Notes: generated from the letters alone by a model not told the origin. A stretch of DNA of 64,000 nucleotides from Liquidambar formosana (GCA_039720395.1 CM077831.1:15120982-15184981), one strand, 5' to 3'; shown: positions 11,623 to 23,560, counted from the stretch's first letter. Program-made: numbers and translations.

Positions 11623-11862
11623 TCAAAAGTAATGTATACAATCAAACCATTGATTCCGAAGCTTCCAAAGAATGAGAAAATTAGATGAGGATAAGATATG
11701 AAGCACCACGGGCGAATCACTCCCAAGCCATAAAAAATGCCACCCTCTGGTTGAAGCTATTTCAATAGCCTTAGCCTTAATAACCGTCTTAATCGCACCT
11801 ATAATAGATGCAGAAACTCGATGAGATTTGCAAAAAGCTCTCAAATTAAACAAATACGCCAC
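11623..11862 (-). pseudogene. RNase H-like (RVT_3) fragment from a non-LTR retroelement
   Basis: A minus-strand open frame of 79 residues reads FNLRAFCKSHRVSASIIGAI, then AKAIEIASTRGWHFLWLGSD and PVVLHILSSSNFLILWKLRN. The order E(A)xAI..A...GW..LWLxSDS..V and LRNxW..C is that of the plant RVT_3 RNase H-like domain found at the C-terminus of LINE ORF2. No flanking LINE domains in frame. It lies 430 bases upstream of KWL1 in the opposite direction. Confidence 0.6.
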
Positions 11863-12224
11863 AATTAAGAAAAATTAACACCACCATAACCCGCAAGATT
11901 CGGATTAGCTTTTGCGGCCACATAAATATTAATTAATTAAACTCATCCCTCATTTGGATTCCGCTGTTGCCGCAAGACATCTGCAAAGAACATACACGTT
12001 GGTTAGAGTGAATATACCAAGGTCTTTACACAGAGATACACCACTGTAAGAATCAATAAATACCAAAAATCCAGCCAATAACATGGTGAAACTTCCAACG
12101 CTACCTCTCCAGTTGGTTGTTTCTTTCCATGGAATCTTTAACCCCATCTACCTCTTCCTCATTGGATTTCCCGCACAATTTTTTTTATAGACATGACACC
12201 CATTTTAATTTAGTAGCTCATCTC

Positions 12225-12232
12225 TATATATA
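12225..12232 (+). promoter_or_regulatory. TATA box of KWL1
   Basis: TATATATA within CTCTATATATAGCCCAC, 65 bases upstream of the KWL1 start codon. That leaves room for a leader of about 35 nt. Confidence 0.6.
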
Positions 12233-12296
12233 GCCCACACCACTTCACGTACGATGAACCGTCACAAAATATATAAGAGAAAGGAAATTATAGAAG

Positions 12297-12863
12297 ATGA
12301 AGAAGCAGGTTTCTTCAAGTGTGTCTCTTCTCATTTTCTTCCTTCTTTTTGTTACAAATTGTTTAAGTGTTGAAGCTCAGTCTTGCAAACCTAGTGGCAA
12401 GCTAAGAGGGAAAAAACCTCCTCCGGGAAAATGCGACCATGGGAATGACTCCGATTGCTGTGAAGAAGGTAAGTTTTACAATATCTACAAATGTTCGCCG
12501 CCAGTGTCACATTATACAAAGGCAACATTGACGATAAACAGCTTTGAGAAGGGTAGGGATGGAGGTGGACCATCCGAATGTGATGGTAAGTACCACTCGG
12601 ACGATACACCTGTGGTGGCACTGTCAACCGGATGGTTCAATAATGAAAAAAGGTGCTTAAAATATATTGTCATCCATGGCAATGGACGGAGCGTGAAGGC
12701 CATGGTGGTCGATGAGTGTGATTCAACTATGGGGTGTGACGTTGACCATGATTTCCAGCCTCCATGCCCTAACAACATCGTCGATGGCTCTAAAGCTGTC
12801 TGGGAGGCCTTGGGAGTGCCTACTGATAGGGACGAATTGGATATTTATTGGACTGATGCTTGA
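12297..12863 (+). CDS. KWL1: kiwellin / ripening-related (grip22-type) secreted protein
   Basis: Single-exon gene of 188 residues, the only plus-strand kiwellin here. Residues 1 to about 27 are a signal peptide (MKKQ, hydrophobic LLIFFLLFVTNCL, cleavage near VEA|QSC), so the product is secreted. The mature part has ten cysteines (five possible disulfides) and the kiwellin signatures [55 protein letters not shown] and LDIYW. The fold is a double-psi beta-barrel related to barwin. It lacks the extra N-terminal cysteine module of fruit kiwellin. Family knowledge: a maize kiwellin binds the Ustilago chorismate mutase Cmu1, so a defence role is plausible, but the ligand here is unknown. It has no N-glycosylation sequon where the minus-strand copies have NIT. 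It is the most divergent copy and appears intact. Confidence 0.93.
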   Translation: MKKQVSSSVSLLIFFLLFVTNCLSVEAQSCKPSGKLRGKKPPPGKCDHGNDSDCCEEGKFYNIYKCSPPVSHYTKATLTINSFEKGRDGGGPSECDGKYHSDDTPVVALSTGWFNNEKRCLKYIVIHGNGRSVKAMVVDECDSTMGCDVDHDFQPPCPNNIVDGSKAVWEALGVPTDRDELDIYWTDA

Positions 12864-13041
12864 TTTCTACCATATTTATGCTTAATAACGATGCAAGAGT
12901 GAAGGTTTGTTGTGTTTGTTACGCGCGTCCATGTATGGAAATATATTACTTCAAATGTAAGTTTGTGCATTTCTATTGTTTGCCTGTACTTTATTTGATT
13001 TCCTGCTTCAATGCAAAATTGTGGTGTACTAAGTTTTAAGT

Positions 13042-13047
13042 AATAAA
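13042..13047 (+). terminator. polyadenylation signal of KWL1
   Basis: AATAAA 179 bases after the KWL1 stop, within TTTTAAGTAATAAAAATGC. Confidence 0.5.
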
Positions 13048-13828
13048 AATGCATCAGTAATTATATGTTCTCGAATGACTACTGCTTACACTATTTTTCA
13101 TGGGAGGAATATGAAAGAAAAATAGGTTGTGAAAATGGGATATCACAGATGCCCTGTATTTGCGGTGCTTTAACCTCAAGGAGACAGCAATGAAAAGATG
13201 ATAAATTGAGAGCCTGTCGAGTCTATTATATAAAAGAGAGTGTGCAGTGTAGCACATATTTCAAGTCTACATTCTCATAAATTGAGAGCCTGTCACATAA
13301 CACATCTCTCAAGATCAATCAAAGTGAAAAGAAAAAAATAAAAATAAAAAGTAAGAAAATCGAAGGATGGTGATTATGGCATCTTTATTGTTTATGATCA
13401 CACTGCCTTAATTAAATAAAGTAGGAGAAACAATAATATAGCCACAAGGAATGGGGCAAAATGCTGACCCATGTGATAATGTGAAGGAGAGAAACGAGAA
13501 ACAATAATATAGCCATATTTATTACATGGATCTTGTAGAGTTGTAGGGTATGGATAGGGATAACAGCCCCAATTCCACCATTGAAGAAATAGTCTAGGAT
13601 GCCAAGAGGACATGAATTCTCTTTCTCAATGGTATTTGAATATGAGGCATGTTTGAAGAATTACGCTGAATTTTGGTGGTGTTAGATGCATCAAGGTAGT
13701 GAGTGGAAAAGTGATGCTAAAAGGGTATATAATGAAAATGGATCTAAATTCTGAAATTGAAGAGTTTGAATTAGGTATAAAAATAATGATACGATTAGGT
13801 TGATTTTCGGATGTATGGTCATGGTATT

Positions 13829-14177
13829 CAACAGTGGAGGGAGGGGGTCAAGGGGGGGCAATTGACCCCATGACCTTTTTTTTTCTTTTTTTTTTGCTTG
13901 CTTGAACTAAATCATGAGCATTTAAAAATTTGACCCTGCCAATTTTTATTTTACCCCTCAAAAAAAATTATTTTAACCCTCTCGTTGCTTTTTTGACCCA
14001 AAAAATTGATGAGTTTGACCCTTTTATTTATTATAATCGTTTTTCTACCCTGTACAAAGTTAAAGAACAAAAAATCGATCCCATTATTATTCGCCATTGA
14101 GAAAAAAAAAAATCCTAAATATTTATCATTAGTTTTGATCTTGACTCTATAAGACTAATGGTCTGACTCCGCCATTG
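13829..14177. mobile_element. hAT-like MITE, 349 bp
   Basis: Perfect 8-bp target duplication ATGGTATT (13821-13828 and 14178-14185). Ends CAACAGTGGAGGGAGG and, inverted, CAATGGCGGAGTCAG. The interior has the GGGGTCAAGGGGGGCAATTG / TTGACCC motifs also seen at the edge of 42782-44759, so both belong to one family. Confidence 0.8.
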
Positions 14178-14449
14178 ATGGTATTATATTGATATGAAAT
14201 AAAAGATCAACAATAACACCCCGAAAACAGAGAACCACCAGTCCGGCCATAATAACTGATAAAAATGCTGCAAAAATAGAGAAGAACACCAAAAAATAAA
14301 CCACGTACTTAGGTAAATTCTTACACAAAAACCCCAGCAACTCAAAGAGAGATTTGATATATCCCTGCTTACCAGAATTCCAAAGAATCAAGATGCAAAG
14401 GAAGATGCATGGGAAAAAAGAGCTACCTCTCAAAGCTGAAAAAACCTAA

Positions 14450-14778
14450 CAGAGGGCCAAAACTTTGAGAATCAGCATGGAACTAGCGATAACTGCCTCG
14501 CAAGAGACGGCCATAATTCCGCTAGCATGGAACAAAGAGCAAGCGAGGCAACGGCAAAGAGCAGGAAGATGATTGACTGGATAAGAGCGAACAGCAAAAG
14601 AAACCCAGTAGCTAAGACAGAGGAAAGCCTCCCACTGTAGTATACTGTTACTATACATCCACGGGACAAAAGGGACCATTCTATCCACACCCACCTTAGC
14701 TAGCCAGCCAGTCAGCCAAATTATTGACTTCTCTGGATTCATGGAAGCATTCTGAATTAGACTGATAAGTTGGATCAT
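14450..14778 (-). pseudogene. possible retroelement RNase H C-terminal relic
   Basis: A minus-strand frame includes CFHESREVNNLADWLA (around 14690-14740), which resembles the terminal H..RE.N..ADxLA segment of RVT_3 RNase H-like domains. Downstream frames on the same strand contain stops. It may be part of the same LINE family as 11623-11862. Weak. Confidence 0.35.
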
Positions 14779-14948
14779 GTGAAGCTCCGAAGGGAATATA
14801 AGGCAAATCCCTCTTGGGGGTGCAAGGATTATGCAAGCTCTGGCATGATCTTATATATACACCAACTAAACCATCCTTCGGTCCTTGCTCTTTTCCAGAT
14901 ATTTGGAGCCATTCTTCTACTACTCGTTTTTTCCGTCATGTACCGCAA

Positions 14949-14950
<2 letters not shown>

Positions 14951-15000
<50 letters not shown>
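14951..15000. repeat. (AT)n microsatellite, about 25 units
   Basis: Uninterrupted AT repeat. All overlapping IYIYIY reading frames are artefacts of it. Confidence 0.95.
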
Positions 15001-15003
<3 letters not shown>

Positions 15004-16003
15004 ATTGATTCTCCATGTGTCAATGGTAATGATTCAAAGACAAAAGTATGACAAGATTTTCTATTAATGATTTTTTAGAAATAAATTATTTTTATGTTAA
15101 TTTTTTTAACATTTTTGTCACGAATAAAAGAAAGAGGGAGGGGGGGTGGGGGGGCAGTAGGTCTGGCTGGGGGAGATTTTCTATAAATCAGTACATTGAA
15201 TATTCTCAACCACAGTCAACACAGCTCTTTGCCCAATATATTTCAACCAACTACAAAATATTATTCACCTTACGTAAAATGGCAAGTTTGCCCCTTGCTC
15301 TGCTGAATGGCAGTAATATCCTATAAGTGAATTTTCGTTTTTAGACTAAAAGGCCGTTATTTGCACATGCACATGGGTCAGCTAAAAGGTAGCTTTTGGC
15401 TAGTGCTCAATTTATCTCAAGTTAGTGGCCATTTAAACTAAGCTAATGGTTAAACTAATAGTAGCCTTTAAGATCCACATTTCATCAAGAGTTCCATGAA
15501 TGAGTTGGGTTGGGTTGGGTTGGGGTCCATGAATATGAGAAACTTCATATGAAATTGTGTATGGGTGAATGAAGTATATATATATATATATATATATATA
15601 GTAATGATAGTGATTCGTGCCAACCATGTTAACCAGCGTAGGGATGCCCTGTGTTGTAATTAGGATTTATTTGTGACGTCTAATATACTTATAATACCAA
15701 AGCATAGTAATTGGAATTTCATAAAAGTATCAGATTAAAAGTATTACAACACGAGAGTTGCCAATTGCCTCATAGTTTTGCTAATTTGAGGGAAAGCTAT
15801 CAGTGTAGACCATCGAAATTTCAACAATTTGCACAAACAACATTAACTAAAGAACTTTAGTAGATTTAGTTAACAAGTACAATGTATATAGTTTAAGATT
15901 ACATTCATCAATGACATTTATAAAACAAAGCAACACATGCAAGGGCAAGACAGACTACTTTTTAAACACAAGCAACCACATATTTAAACATAATTGTTTG
16001 AAA

Positions 16004-16570
16004 TTAAGCATTGGACCATGTTATATCCAGCCCACCCTAGTTGTCATGAGGCACACCCAAGGCTTCCCACACAGCTTTTGAGGCATGGACGATGTTGTTA
16101 TCACATGGAGGCTGATAGTCATGGTCTTTATCGCATCCCATAGTTGAGTTGCACTCATCCACCACCATGGCCACCACACTCCACCCGTTAGCACTTATAG
16201 TGACATTGTTTAAGCATCTTCCCTTCTTGTTAAACCATCCAGTTGATAGTGCCGCAACTGGCTTGTCGTCTGAGTGGTACTAGTTGTCACATTTGGATGG
16301 GCCTCTACCATCCCCACCCTTCTCAAAGCTTTTGAGAGTGAGATACGCCTTAGTATGACTAGACACTGACAGCGAACACATGTAAGTTGTGTAAAGCTTG
16401 CCTTGAACACAACAATCGGAGTCATTCTCTTGGTTGCATTGTCTAGGAGGAGGTTTCTTTCCCCTAATTGTGCCACTTGGCCGACAAATTTGAGCTTCAA
16501 CATCCAAACAATCCGTAAGGATGAGGATGACAAGTAGGAAAATAGATGAATTTAGGCAAAAGCTCTTCAT
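16004..16570 (-). pseudogene. KWL2: kiwellin pseudogene with two stop codons
   Basis: Exactly the 567-bp length of the intact copies and collinear with them. It has an intact signal peptide (MKSFCLNSSIFLLVILILTD) and first half up to SKCDN. A TAG at 16280-16282 replaces the Gln of CDNQYHSD. A second TAG at 16037-16039 replaces the Trp of DNWGW, and the following Trp is Gly. All ten cysteine positions, [13 protein letters not shown] and MVVDECNSTMGCD are still readable between the stops. As it stands it could give only a 96-residue product lacking the barrel core. Upstream are a GA-rich leader and a TATA box. Its upstream flank was later split by the LTR at 17139. Confidence 0.92.
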
Positions 16571-16642
16571 TCTCTCTCTCTCCCTCTCTCTACTAATCTA
16601 CTTGTGTTGAATGGTTGATGTAGGGAAGGATTTCAAGGGGGA

Positions 16643-16650
16643 TATATATA
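16643..16650 (-). promoter_or_regulatory. TATA box of KWL2
   Basis: TATATATA (minus-strand TTTTTATATATATC) about 75 bases upstream of the start codon, at the position conserved in the other minus-strand copies. Confidence 0.5.
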
Positions 16651-17138
16651 AAAATTGCCTACTCAAATTTACCCAATGATGTGCATAGAAGTACTAATAA
16701 ACCTGCTAAATGTATTATCCACATATTGAGTAATATGATTCCAATGAAGGGCAGTCTGATAAATGTAGGAAAAAGAATTAATGAGTAATTATGCTGGTCG
16801 CTTTTGCTAGGAAAAACAATCAAAAGCATCCGCAGATTGTTTCAACAACAAACTGTGCATGCCATCTAACAACGCAACTGCCACGAACTGATGAATTTTG
16901 CAAAATTTATATCTTATTTGTTTGTTATGCAATCTGAATTCAATTTATGTCCTTGTTGCCTTCACTGATCAATTTAATGGTCATCCTATTTTTAATGGTC
17001 TTCCTATCCCATCACCATCTTTATCACAATCATGTCCTCTTGTCTAATTTAAAACCAACCAGTTTGCTGCTTTTGGCAATTGTAACCAAATGATGAAAAG
17101 AAAATTCTCTAAAATATATAGAAGAGGACAAAGTATTA

Positions 17139-20100
17139 TGTCACACCCGATTTTTGTCACCTTAGCTAGGACATATCATTTCATATAAGATTTTGAGTCC
17201 TTTTTGAGTCTAGTCTTTTGCATTGAGTTTCTATGGCATTGAATATCATGTGTATGAATTTTGAAGTGATTTGGAGTTCATCTCGATAGTCAATAAGAAC
17301 TTTTGCGACTTTAAGGGCATAATCGTCTTTTAAGCCGTATATTTTCCATTTGACCTTGGAATGAATCCCGAGTCATTCCCTCAAGTTCATATGGTTATAT
17401 AGAGTCTATATATAGGTTCAATTTCATGAATTAATGGTTTAAGATCAATTCGGCTCGTAATGGTTCGAGTTGGCTAAAAGACCCTTGCTTGGTTTACTCA
17501 AATTGACTCATAAGACCCAACCAATTTTCTCTCATTTAATTTCAATTGGGCCTTATTTATGTCCTAAACATGTTTAGAAAGATCGAATTTCGATTGGGAA
17601 AGCATTTGGTTCGACCTTATGTACAAACCCAGCTTAGCGACGGTGAGGCACTATGGTTAACCACCTTTGTAAAACCTAACCATGCACCCATGGTTGAGGA
17701 TTTTTGTCCTAAAATGCCTAAAAATGTGTTCCCCTTCGAAACACGATCGTTTTGGCTTTTATTTCGTCAAAATCGGACTTAATTTGAAGATTCTAGGACT
17801 TCTACAGCAAGTGGGAGTCAAAACCGGAGTGAAAATAGGAGGGCCTCGGGTAACCGTCCGGGGCTGGACGGTCAGCCGTCTAGGCCCAGACGGCTAATCG
17901 TCCAGGCCTAGATGGTCACCCGAGAGACTCCTTCCTCAACTCAAATTCTGACTCTATCTTCCCTCTTTTGACGGTTTCCTCCGCCAAAACAACTTGTTTG
18001 CTCTTAGGAGTGTGTAAGTTTGAGTTGTTTGAGCACCAAGAGAGTCTCTAATAGCTCTAGGATCATTATTTAATGAATTAATCCTAGCCATTGGTTTAGG
18101 GGGTCAGTTCTCTATATAAAGGACATGGTATTCAGCATATAGGGGGAGGTTAATTGCACTTTACACTTAGAGAGAGAGGGAGCTATGAGTTTGGAGAGCT
18201 AGAAGGACTTCAAGAGAAGGCTCTTCAACCCCAAGCAAGCAAGGAAACAAGAGGTTTGAAGACAAGGAAGAATCTACAAGAGGTAAGCCTGTCCTTTTAA
18301 TGCTGAACATGAATTTTCTGCTTATCCTTCTTCTTCTTCTTCTTCTTCTCCTAGGATAGTTATAGTGCATGAAATTGCTCTTCTTATGAATTGAATTCAA
18401 TGTTTGTGTGATGTTATATGAATGATTTTAGGATAGTTTATGGCTTTATATGCTGGATAATCCTTGGTTTACTAAGGATTAGATAGCTTTACTTCTTTCT
18501 ATCCTCTTAAATCTTGCGTAGTCCACATGTCTAGGTTGCTGTGATTATTATCATGTGTTGATGTTCCTGTTAGTTAATATGTGCTATATGAATGATATTC
18601 ATGATGATTTGAGCATGGGTTAGGGTCATTTAGTAGGGTTTTATGCATAGTTGTGAGATTAGGGTTTCGATAACCCTGAAATCGTGTAGGTCTTATAGAG
18701 CATCCTTAGCTTAGCTTTTTGAGTAGTTTCTCATTATAGTCATTCTATATATGCTGCATATAGTTGAATCATGCTAGGTTTATTTTATTGGGTCTTTTGG
18801 AAGCATTATCCTTTTTTAAGGATAATTATCCTTTTCGTTGAGTGAGGTTTTGCATGAGAGCCTTCTGTGATGTGTTTAAGCATGAAATCTCTTCTATTGT
18901 GTTCTAGTATATATATTTTACGTAGGATATATATGTTGATCGTACCTCCCCATAATGACTTCCTTATGTGAAATTATCTTAGGATAGTTTTGCTTAAGAA
19001 AGCTCGTCGTAGGGAGGCCTATTTTCATATTTTATATAAAATATCATCTTTTTGGTTAGAATGTGCTTTGTCATCATGATTATTGATATTATTGGAGCCT
19101 CTTATGCTTGTTAGTGTGTCTTTGGTAGGTTTTTATGCATGTTAGTCAGGTCATTGCATGTAGGATTGAGTTAGAGTCCTTAGTTATTCATTATTCTTGT
19201 TATTTGCATGATTAATGGATGATTTTAGTCCTTGTCAAGGTTCTGTCCAGATTTGCATTTTGTTTTCTTTGCATGATTGTGTGCACTTGTAAGGGTGCAA
19301 ACAGGTACAATGCTTGTCCTATTGCAAATAGGGCTGTTATGGTCTGAAATAGCTAATGTTTGGAGCTTTTGCGCTCAGGTAAGTAGGGTTTGAAGGTGCC
19401 CCAATTCACCTTTCTTTTTCTTTCTTTTCTCTTCTCCCTCCTAGGGTTACTTCTTAATATGAACATATGGTGTTTATCAAAGGTTTCCTTTATTGCTAAA
19501 ATTCTGGTTTTCTATCAAAGTTTTCCTCTTGTGGAAGTTTTCGACTTAAGACTAAATCAATGTATTTTCAAATAAGGAAGCCTACGATTTTTACCATAGG
19601 TTTGTATTAGGTTGTAACCCTATTCTTTTCGAACTACGTGGACTTTGATCCATGTATTTCGCTGCATGGTATGTAGGCGCTCTTCGTGAGGCTCAAGTCC
19701 GTTCTAGGATCCAAGTATCCTAGGCTTTTCTTTTCTTTTCTTTTTGTTTTGTTTTATTTGAGTGATTGTGCATGGGATGATTAGATGGGATATATGATAT
19801 GCATGCTGCCTTGTGATGATATATGATGATATTTGAGTGGAAAAGATATTAAGTTAGCCCAATTAAATTAAGAGACCAACTCGGGCGATGTGGGTGCCTA
19901 TGGGCTTTTGCCTAGAACCTTCCCACGTCGTAACTTAGCTCCCGAATCCAATTTTCTGGTTTCAAAAACTTTGTTTTTGCTTTAATGGAGTTATATGGTT
20001 TTGAAAATAAAACATTTTTGTGGTTTTCCTCTTTTCCCTAAAAAATGAGGTGGCGACTCCTTTTTGTTTGTTGTCTTTCACCCATCCCATATATACAAAT

Positions 20101-20147
20101 CTTCTTTTTTCCGCTGAATCCTTGTGGGCCGTTTTCCGGGGTTCACA
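17139..20147 (+). mobile_element. solo LTR, 3009 bp, with 5-bp target duplication
   Basis: Starts TGTCACACCCGATTTTTGTC and ends TTTTCCGGGGTTCACA. It is flanked on both sides by TATTA (17134-17138, 20148-20152). The uninterrupted site is visible in paralogous flanks, for example AGAGGACAGAGTATTAGTCT at 28852, 32043 and 37569. No gag-pol reading frame is present. Near the 3' end, GGTGGCGACTCC (20050) recalls the tRNA-Arg-type motif near Ogre/Tat elements, but the lineage is not proven. The length is large for an LTR. A (CTT)n tract lies near 18328-18348. Confidence 0.85.
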
Positions 20148-20683
20148 TATTAGTCTGAAATAAAATGGTATAAATTCTTTTAAATATTAATTTGACACAT
20201 GATTAACTATTGAGTATTAGTCTAAGATAAAATGGTTTACTATCTTTTAATAGTAAGCATAGTTGTTTTATGCATTGAGAATTTAACTCTAGAGTTTTAA
20301 AAAAGATTTTTGCACAAAAATCACATCAATTAATCAATTTAAAAGATGCAAAGGCAATGCCCCATAAAGCGGATATGGGGGTTAATGCTTAAGCAGTTAA
20401 GCTTAGGATTCTAAGGAGTTCTATTTCACAAAACTCAAAACCAAGCTAACTAAATTAATCTTTATTAATTAGGTGCACTTGCAAGGAAAAACACTCTCAA
20501 TATTCATAAATCATTCTTCACATATTCCAAATTTCAACACACAAGCATTTCTATAATAATCACAACCAATCAAAAATAATCTACTAACTTAACTAACTAT
20601 GATTACTAACTGTAATTATTATCATGTAGGCCGACCAATCTAAAATTCCCCCTAAAACATATAAGGATAGTAACTTGTGTACG

Positions 20684-20878
20684 ACCATGTTATATCTAGC
20701 CCACCCTATTTTCCTCTGGGCACACCCAAGGCTTCCTAAACGGCTGCTCTTGAGGCATTAACAATGTTGTTAGGAAATGGAGGCTTATAATCAGTCTTCA
20801 TCTCATCCCATAGTTAAGTTACGCACACTCATCCACCACCATGGCCACCACACTCCGCCTGTTACCATTTATGTTGAC
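20684..20878 (-). pseudogene. KWL3: kiwellin 3' fragment
   Basis: Minus-strand remnant covering about the last 65 residues of a kiwellin: [18 protein letters not shown] sequence (near 20830-20870), then a disrupted MG.DEM..DYKPPFPNNIV, ASRAA, and WGGLDITWS-like sequence at the left end. It carries several small insertions (extra ACGC at about 20822, extra bases near 20745). Homology stops at about 20880, so the 5' two-thirds are lost. It is too damaged to be expressed. Confidence 0.8.
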
Positions 20879-20991
20879 TACTTGTATAGCTAATTTTGTT
20901 AATTTTCTTAGTGTCATTTGGGTGTATTGCTTTGTTGAGTTACTAGTTGGCTACCATGTTTAAAAGTTCCTAATGTTAGTTGAGTACCTAG

Positions 20992-22045
20992 TAGGGCGCT
21001 CAAAGGCCCGCAAAAACCAACAAATCTGCTCAATCTGACCCGAGCTTTGTTAGCGGTCCCAAATGACTTGGTGGGTAGGTAGCGGGTTCATTTTTATTTT
21101 TATATGGGTTTGTGAGTGGATTGCGAGTGTACAATTGAAAACCCGATTGTAATCCCCACCCACATAATGTCATTAAGTAATGGTGGTAAGATAAAAATGG
21201 TTAAATAGCAATAAAATACGAGCTACTCAAAAAAAAAGAAAAAGAAAGAGCAAGGCTCAACTAGAAGCCCAATCCACCAACTCACCCATAATCCATCCGC
21301 TAATCCAATATAGAGTGGGGTTGAAACCACGCGTCTAATCATGTAGGTGGATGTGGGTGAAAAATCCTCCCACTCGATATCATGAGTGTGGATTGTAGAC
21401 ATAGTTATTAAACTCGAACTAGTCACTAACCCAATCGAGAGGTCAGGTTATCGGGTCACTGATTCAACCGTCAGGTCACTGGTCGAACCAGTGCTATAAT
21501 TAAAAAATTATAAAAAAAATTTAAATTTTACTAAAAATAAAAAAGTATATGTAAAATTTAATATCAAAAAATATTATTCTAAATATATTTGAACCATTTA
21601 CTGTTTTTATATATTATTTTAGATATAACTGGACTTTTATAGTCTTATATATGCATATTGTATGTAACTATACATTGTAAAAGCATTAAATAATATAAAT
21701 ACCATAAACACTACCAAGCAAGCATGCAGGCTAATGGTGAAAGATTGCTTTCTATGTTATTTTCCTTCCAGGTTCGAGTCTAGTCGTTCACATGCATGTT
21801 GGTCCATTATTTTAATTGGAACATGTGTTGTTTAGTAAAAAAACCATTCAACCAGACCGGTTTGGTGCCGATTTGCCTAAAATATAGCGGATTTAGGCTG
21901 GTTGTCCCGGCTTTAACTGGTTCATTTGCATTTATAATCCATATGTTAAATCAAATCGGACACAGGTCGGGTCCGGTTTTAAAAACTATGATTGCAGGTG
22001 AACCCCAAACCTAATACAATATGATCCGACCCATAACCACCCCTA
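20992..22045. mobile_element. hAT-like element, 1054 bp, with perfect 8-bp duplication
   Basis: Flanked by GTACCTAG at 20984-20991 and 22046-22053. Ends TAGGGCGCTCAAAGGCCC and, inverted, TAGGGGTGGTTATGGGTC. It contains GGGT/ACCC-rich subterminal motifs and a second element at 21400-21990. No transposase. Confidence 0.8.
21400..21990. mobile_element. element nested in the 20992-22045 hAT
   Basis: Ends CATAGTTATTAAACTCG and, inverted, CATAGTTTTTAAAACCGG. Flanks ATTGTAGA (21392) and ATTGCAGG (21991) agree at 6 of 8. The subterminal CGGGTCAC..GGTCGAACCAG and ACCAGACCGGTTTGG arms mirror one another. Nesting makes it younger than its host element. Confidence 0.6.
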
Positions 22046-22073
22046 GTACCTAGTTTTCCAACAAATTGACCTG

Positions 22074-22200
22074 CAATAACACTCACATCTCCACACACGT
22101 ATATGAGAGTATCAATGTGTTATAGGGGCAATGAACATGCAATAACACTTACATCTCCACACACGATCAGTATGTGACAGTATCAATGTGTGTGAGGCAC
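22074..22200. repeat. tandem duplication, 66-bp period
   Basis: CAATAACACTCACATCTCCA at 22074 recurs as CAATAACACTTACATCTCCA at 22140, and the similarity continues through TATCAATGTGT in each copy. Confidence 0.8.
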
Positions 22201-22289
22201 ACTGCACACAACACAATTAAGCATCATACATGAAATGTTATGAATAAAAGTGCTTTTAAATGTGTTTGGCATATACGGAAATTTGCGTT

Positions 22290-22425
22290 AGGCGAAAGAG
22301 AAAATCAAGCCTAAAGCTCTTTCACTAGAAGTGACGTTAGCAATGCTTTTTGCAAAAGGCGAAAGAGAAAATCAAGCCTAAAGCTCTTTTACTGGAAGTG
22401 ACCATAGCAATGCTTTTGGCAGAAG
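22290..22425. repeat. tandem duplication, 67-bp period
   Basis: AGGCGAAAGAGAAAATCAAG begins at 22290 and again at 22357. Both copies run through AAAGCTCTTTYACTRGAAGTG to AGCAATGCTTTT. A perfect CCTCTTCTCGAGAAGAGG palindrome follows near 22446. Confidence 0.85.
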
Positions 22426-22429
22426 AGGA

Positions 22430-23560
22430 TGCAACCTCTTCTCAACCTCTTCTCGAGAAGAGGTCTTGCTTATTTAATGAAATTTTTGAATAGACCATTT
22501 TGCCCATGTTAATATTTCCAAAAGACAATCAGGCCCATAAATCGAATGGTGTTCTGTAAACCCTACCTTTATATTGCTCATAAATGAGGAGCCTCAAAAC
22601 ACAGCCACAAGGATCATCTCCAACTTCATGGTATTTTTCTACTCTATCTGACATGTACTTTTGAGTTCTAAGAATAATTTATGTGCATATATATATATAT
22701 ATATTGAAATTATATGTTTGTAGTGTTATATTATATTGCCAAAACAGTGTACAAATGACAAGCCAAATCTCAAATAGTCAAGCGTGAACCAAAGAATTCC
22801 ACGAAACCTATATATATATATATATATACTTGTGTGGACAAGTAGATATGTATGTAGGAGCATTTTACACAATGGTTCTATCAACCTCATATCACACATT
22901 TATTTTTATTAATTTTATATGTCTAGTGGGTCCAATCCTTTAAATATAAACAATTTTTCAATAGTAACAAGATGGTGAAGAAGCTGAATTGAAACACTTT
23001 ATAAACAATGTCTTTTTTTTTTTTTATTTAATTTTTTTATTTTAACAAAGGTGTCTAAGGTTTTGGCCCCGACTGATTTTTTGGGCACTTGCAATCCCCC
23101 CATCTCACATGCGACAATTATCAGGCCCTTTGGCTAATGGGATAACTCCAAAAGGGATCAACGCTTTCATGTCATGAGACTTGACTATTTATTTTGGATA
23201 TATATATGCTGTGAAGATAGTTGGTTAATTATTGTTTACATCATTTACTTTGGTATGTTTATTTTTGTTTGCACTGGCTGTAATCGCTCAAATATACATA
23301 TAAATTAGTCTCATCAAAAGTTTTAGAAGCCATATATTAAACTTATTTGTAACAATTCTTCATTTTTTGAATTGTCCAAACCAATGGTAGTTTAATGTAG
23401 TAATTGAAATAATGTGTATGCATGTTAAATACTTATTCCATAATAATAGAATTGTTTAAGACTTTCGGTTAAGGGATAGGCTTGCCCTTTTTTTTCTTTT
23501 TTTTTATAATACTTTTTATGTCTATATTTTTTTTGCCATTATTTTTATATTCGAATATAG
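22430..23560. other. non-coding stretch upstream of the Myb/SANT-like pseudogene
   Basis: AT-rich DNA with (TA)n tracts near 22688, 22811 and 23201 and poly-T runs at 23011 and 23491. It may be the 5' part of the Harbinger element that donated the following pseudogene, but termini were not found. Confidence 0.3.

Noticed and set aside
11950..12147. 65-codon minus-strand frame upstream of KWL1
   Set aside because: No family resemblance, composition like the surrounding non-coding DNA, and it overlaps the KWL1 promoter region.
14770..15067. Overlapping reading frames with IYIYIY runs on both strands
   Set aside because: They are translations of the (AT)n microsatellite at 14951-15000.
21715..21790. 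tRNA-like motif AGGTTCGAGTCTAG
   Set aside because: Isolated B-box-like match inside a nested transposon, without a matching stem.
22074..22425. CRISPR-like repeats
   Set aside because: Two short tandem duplications with no array of spacers, in a plant nuclear context.
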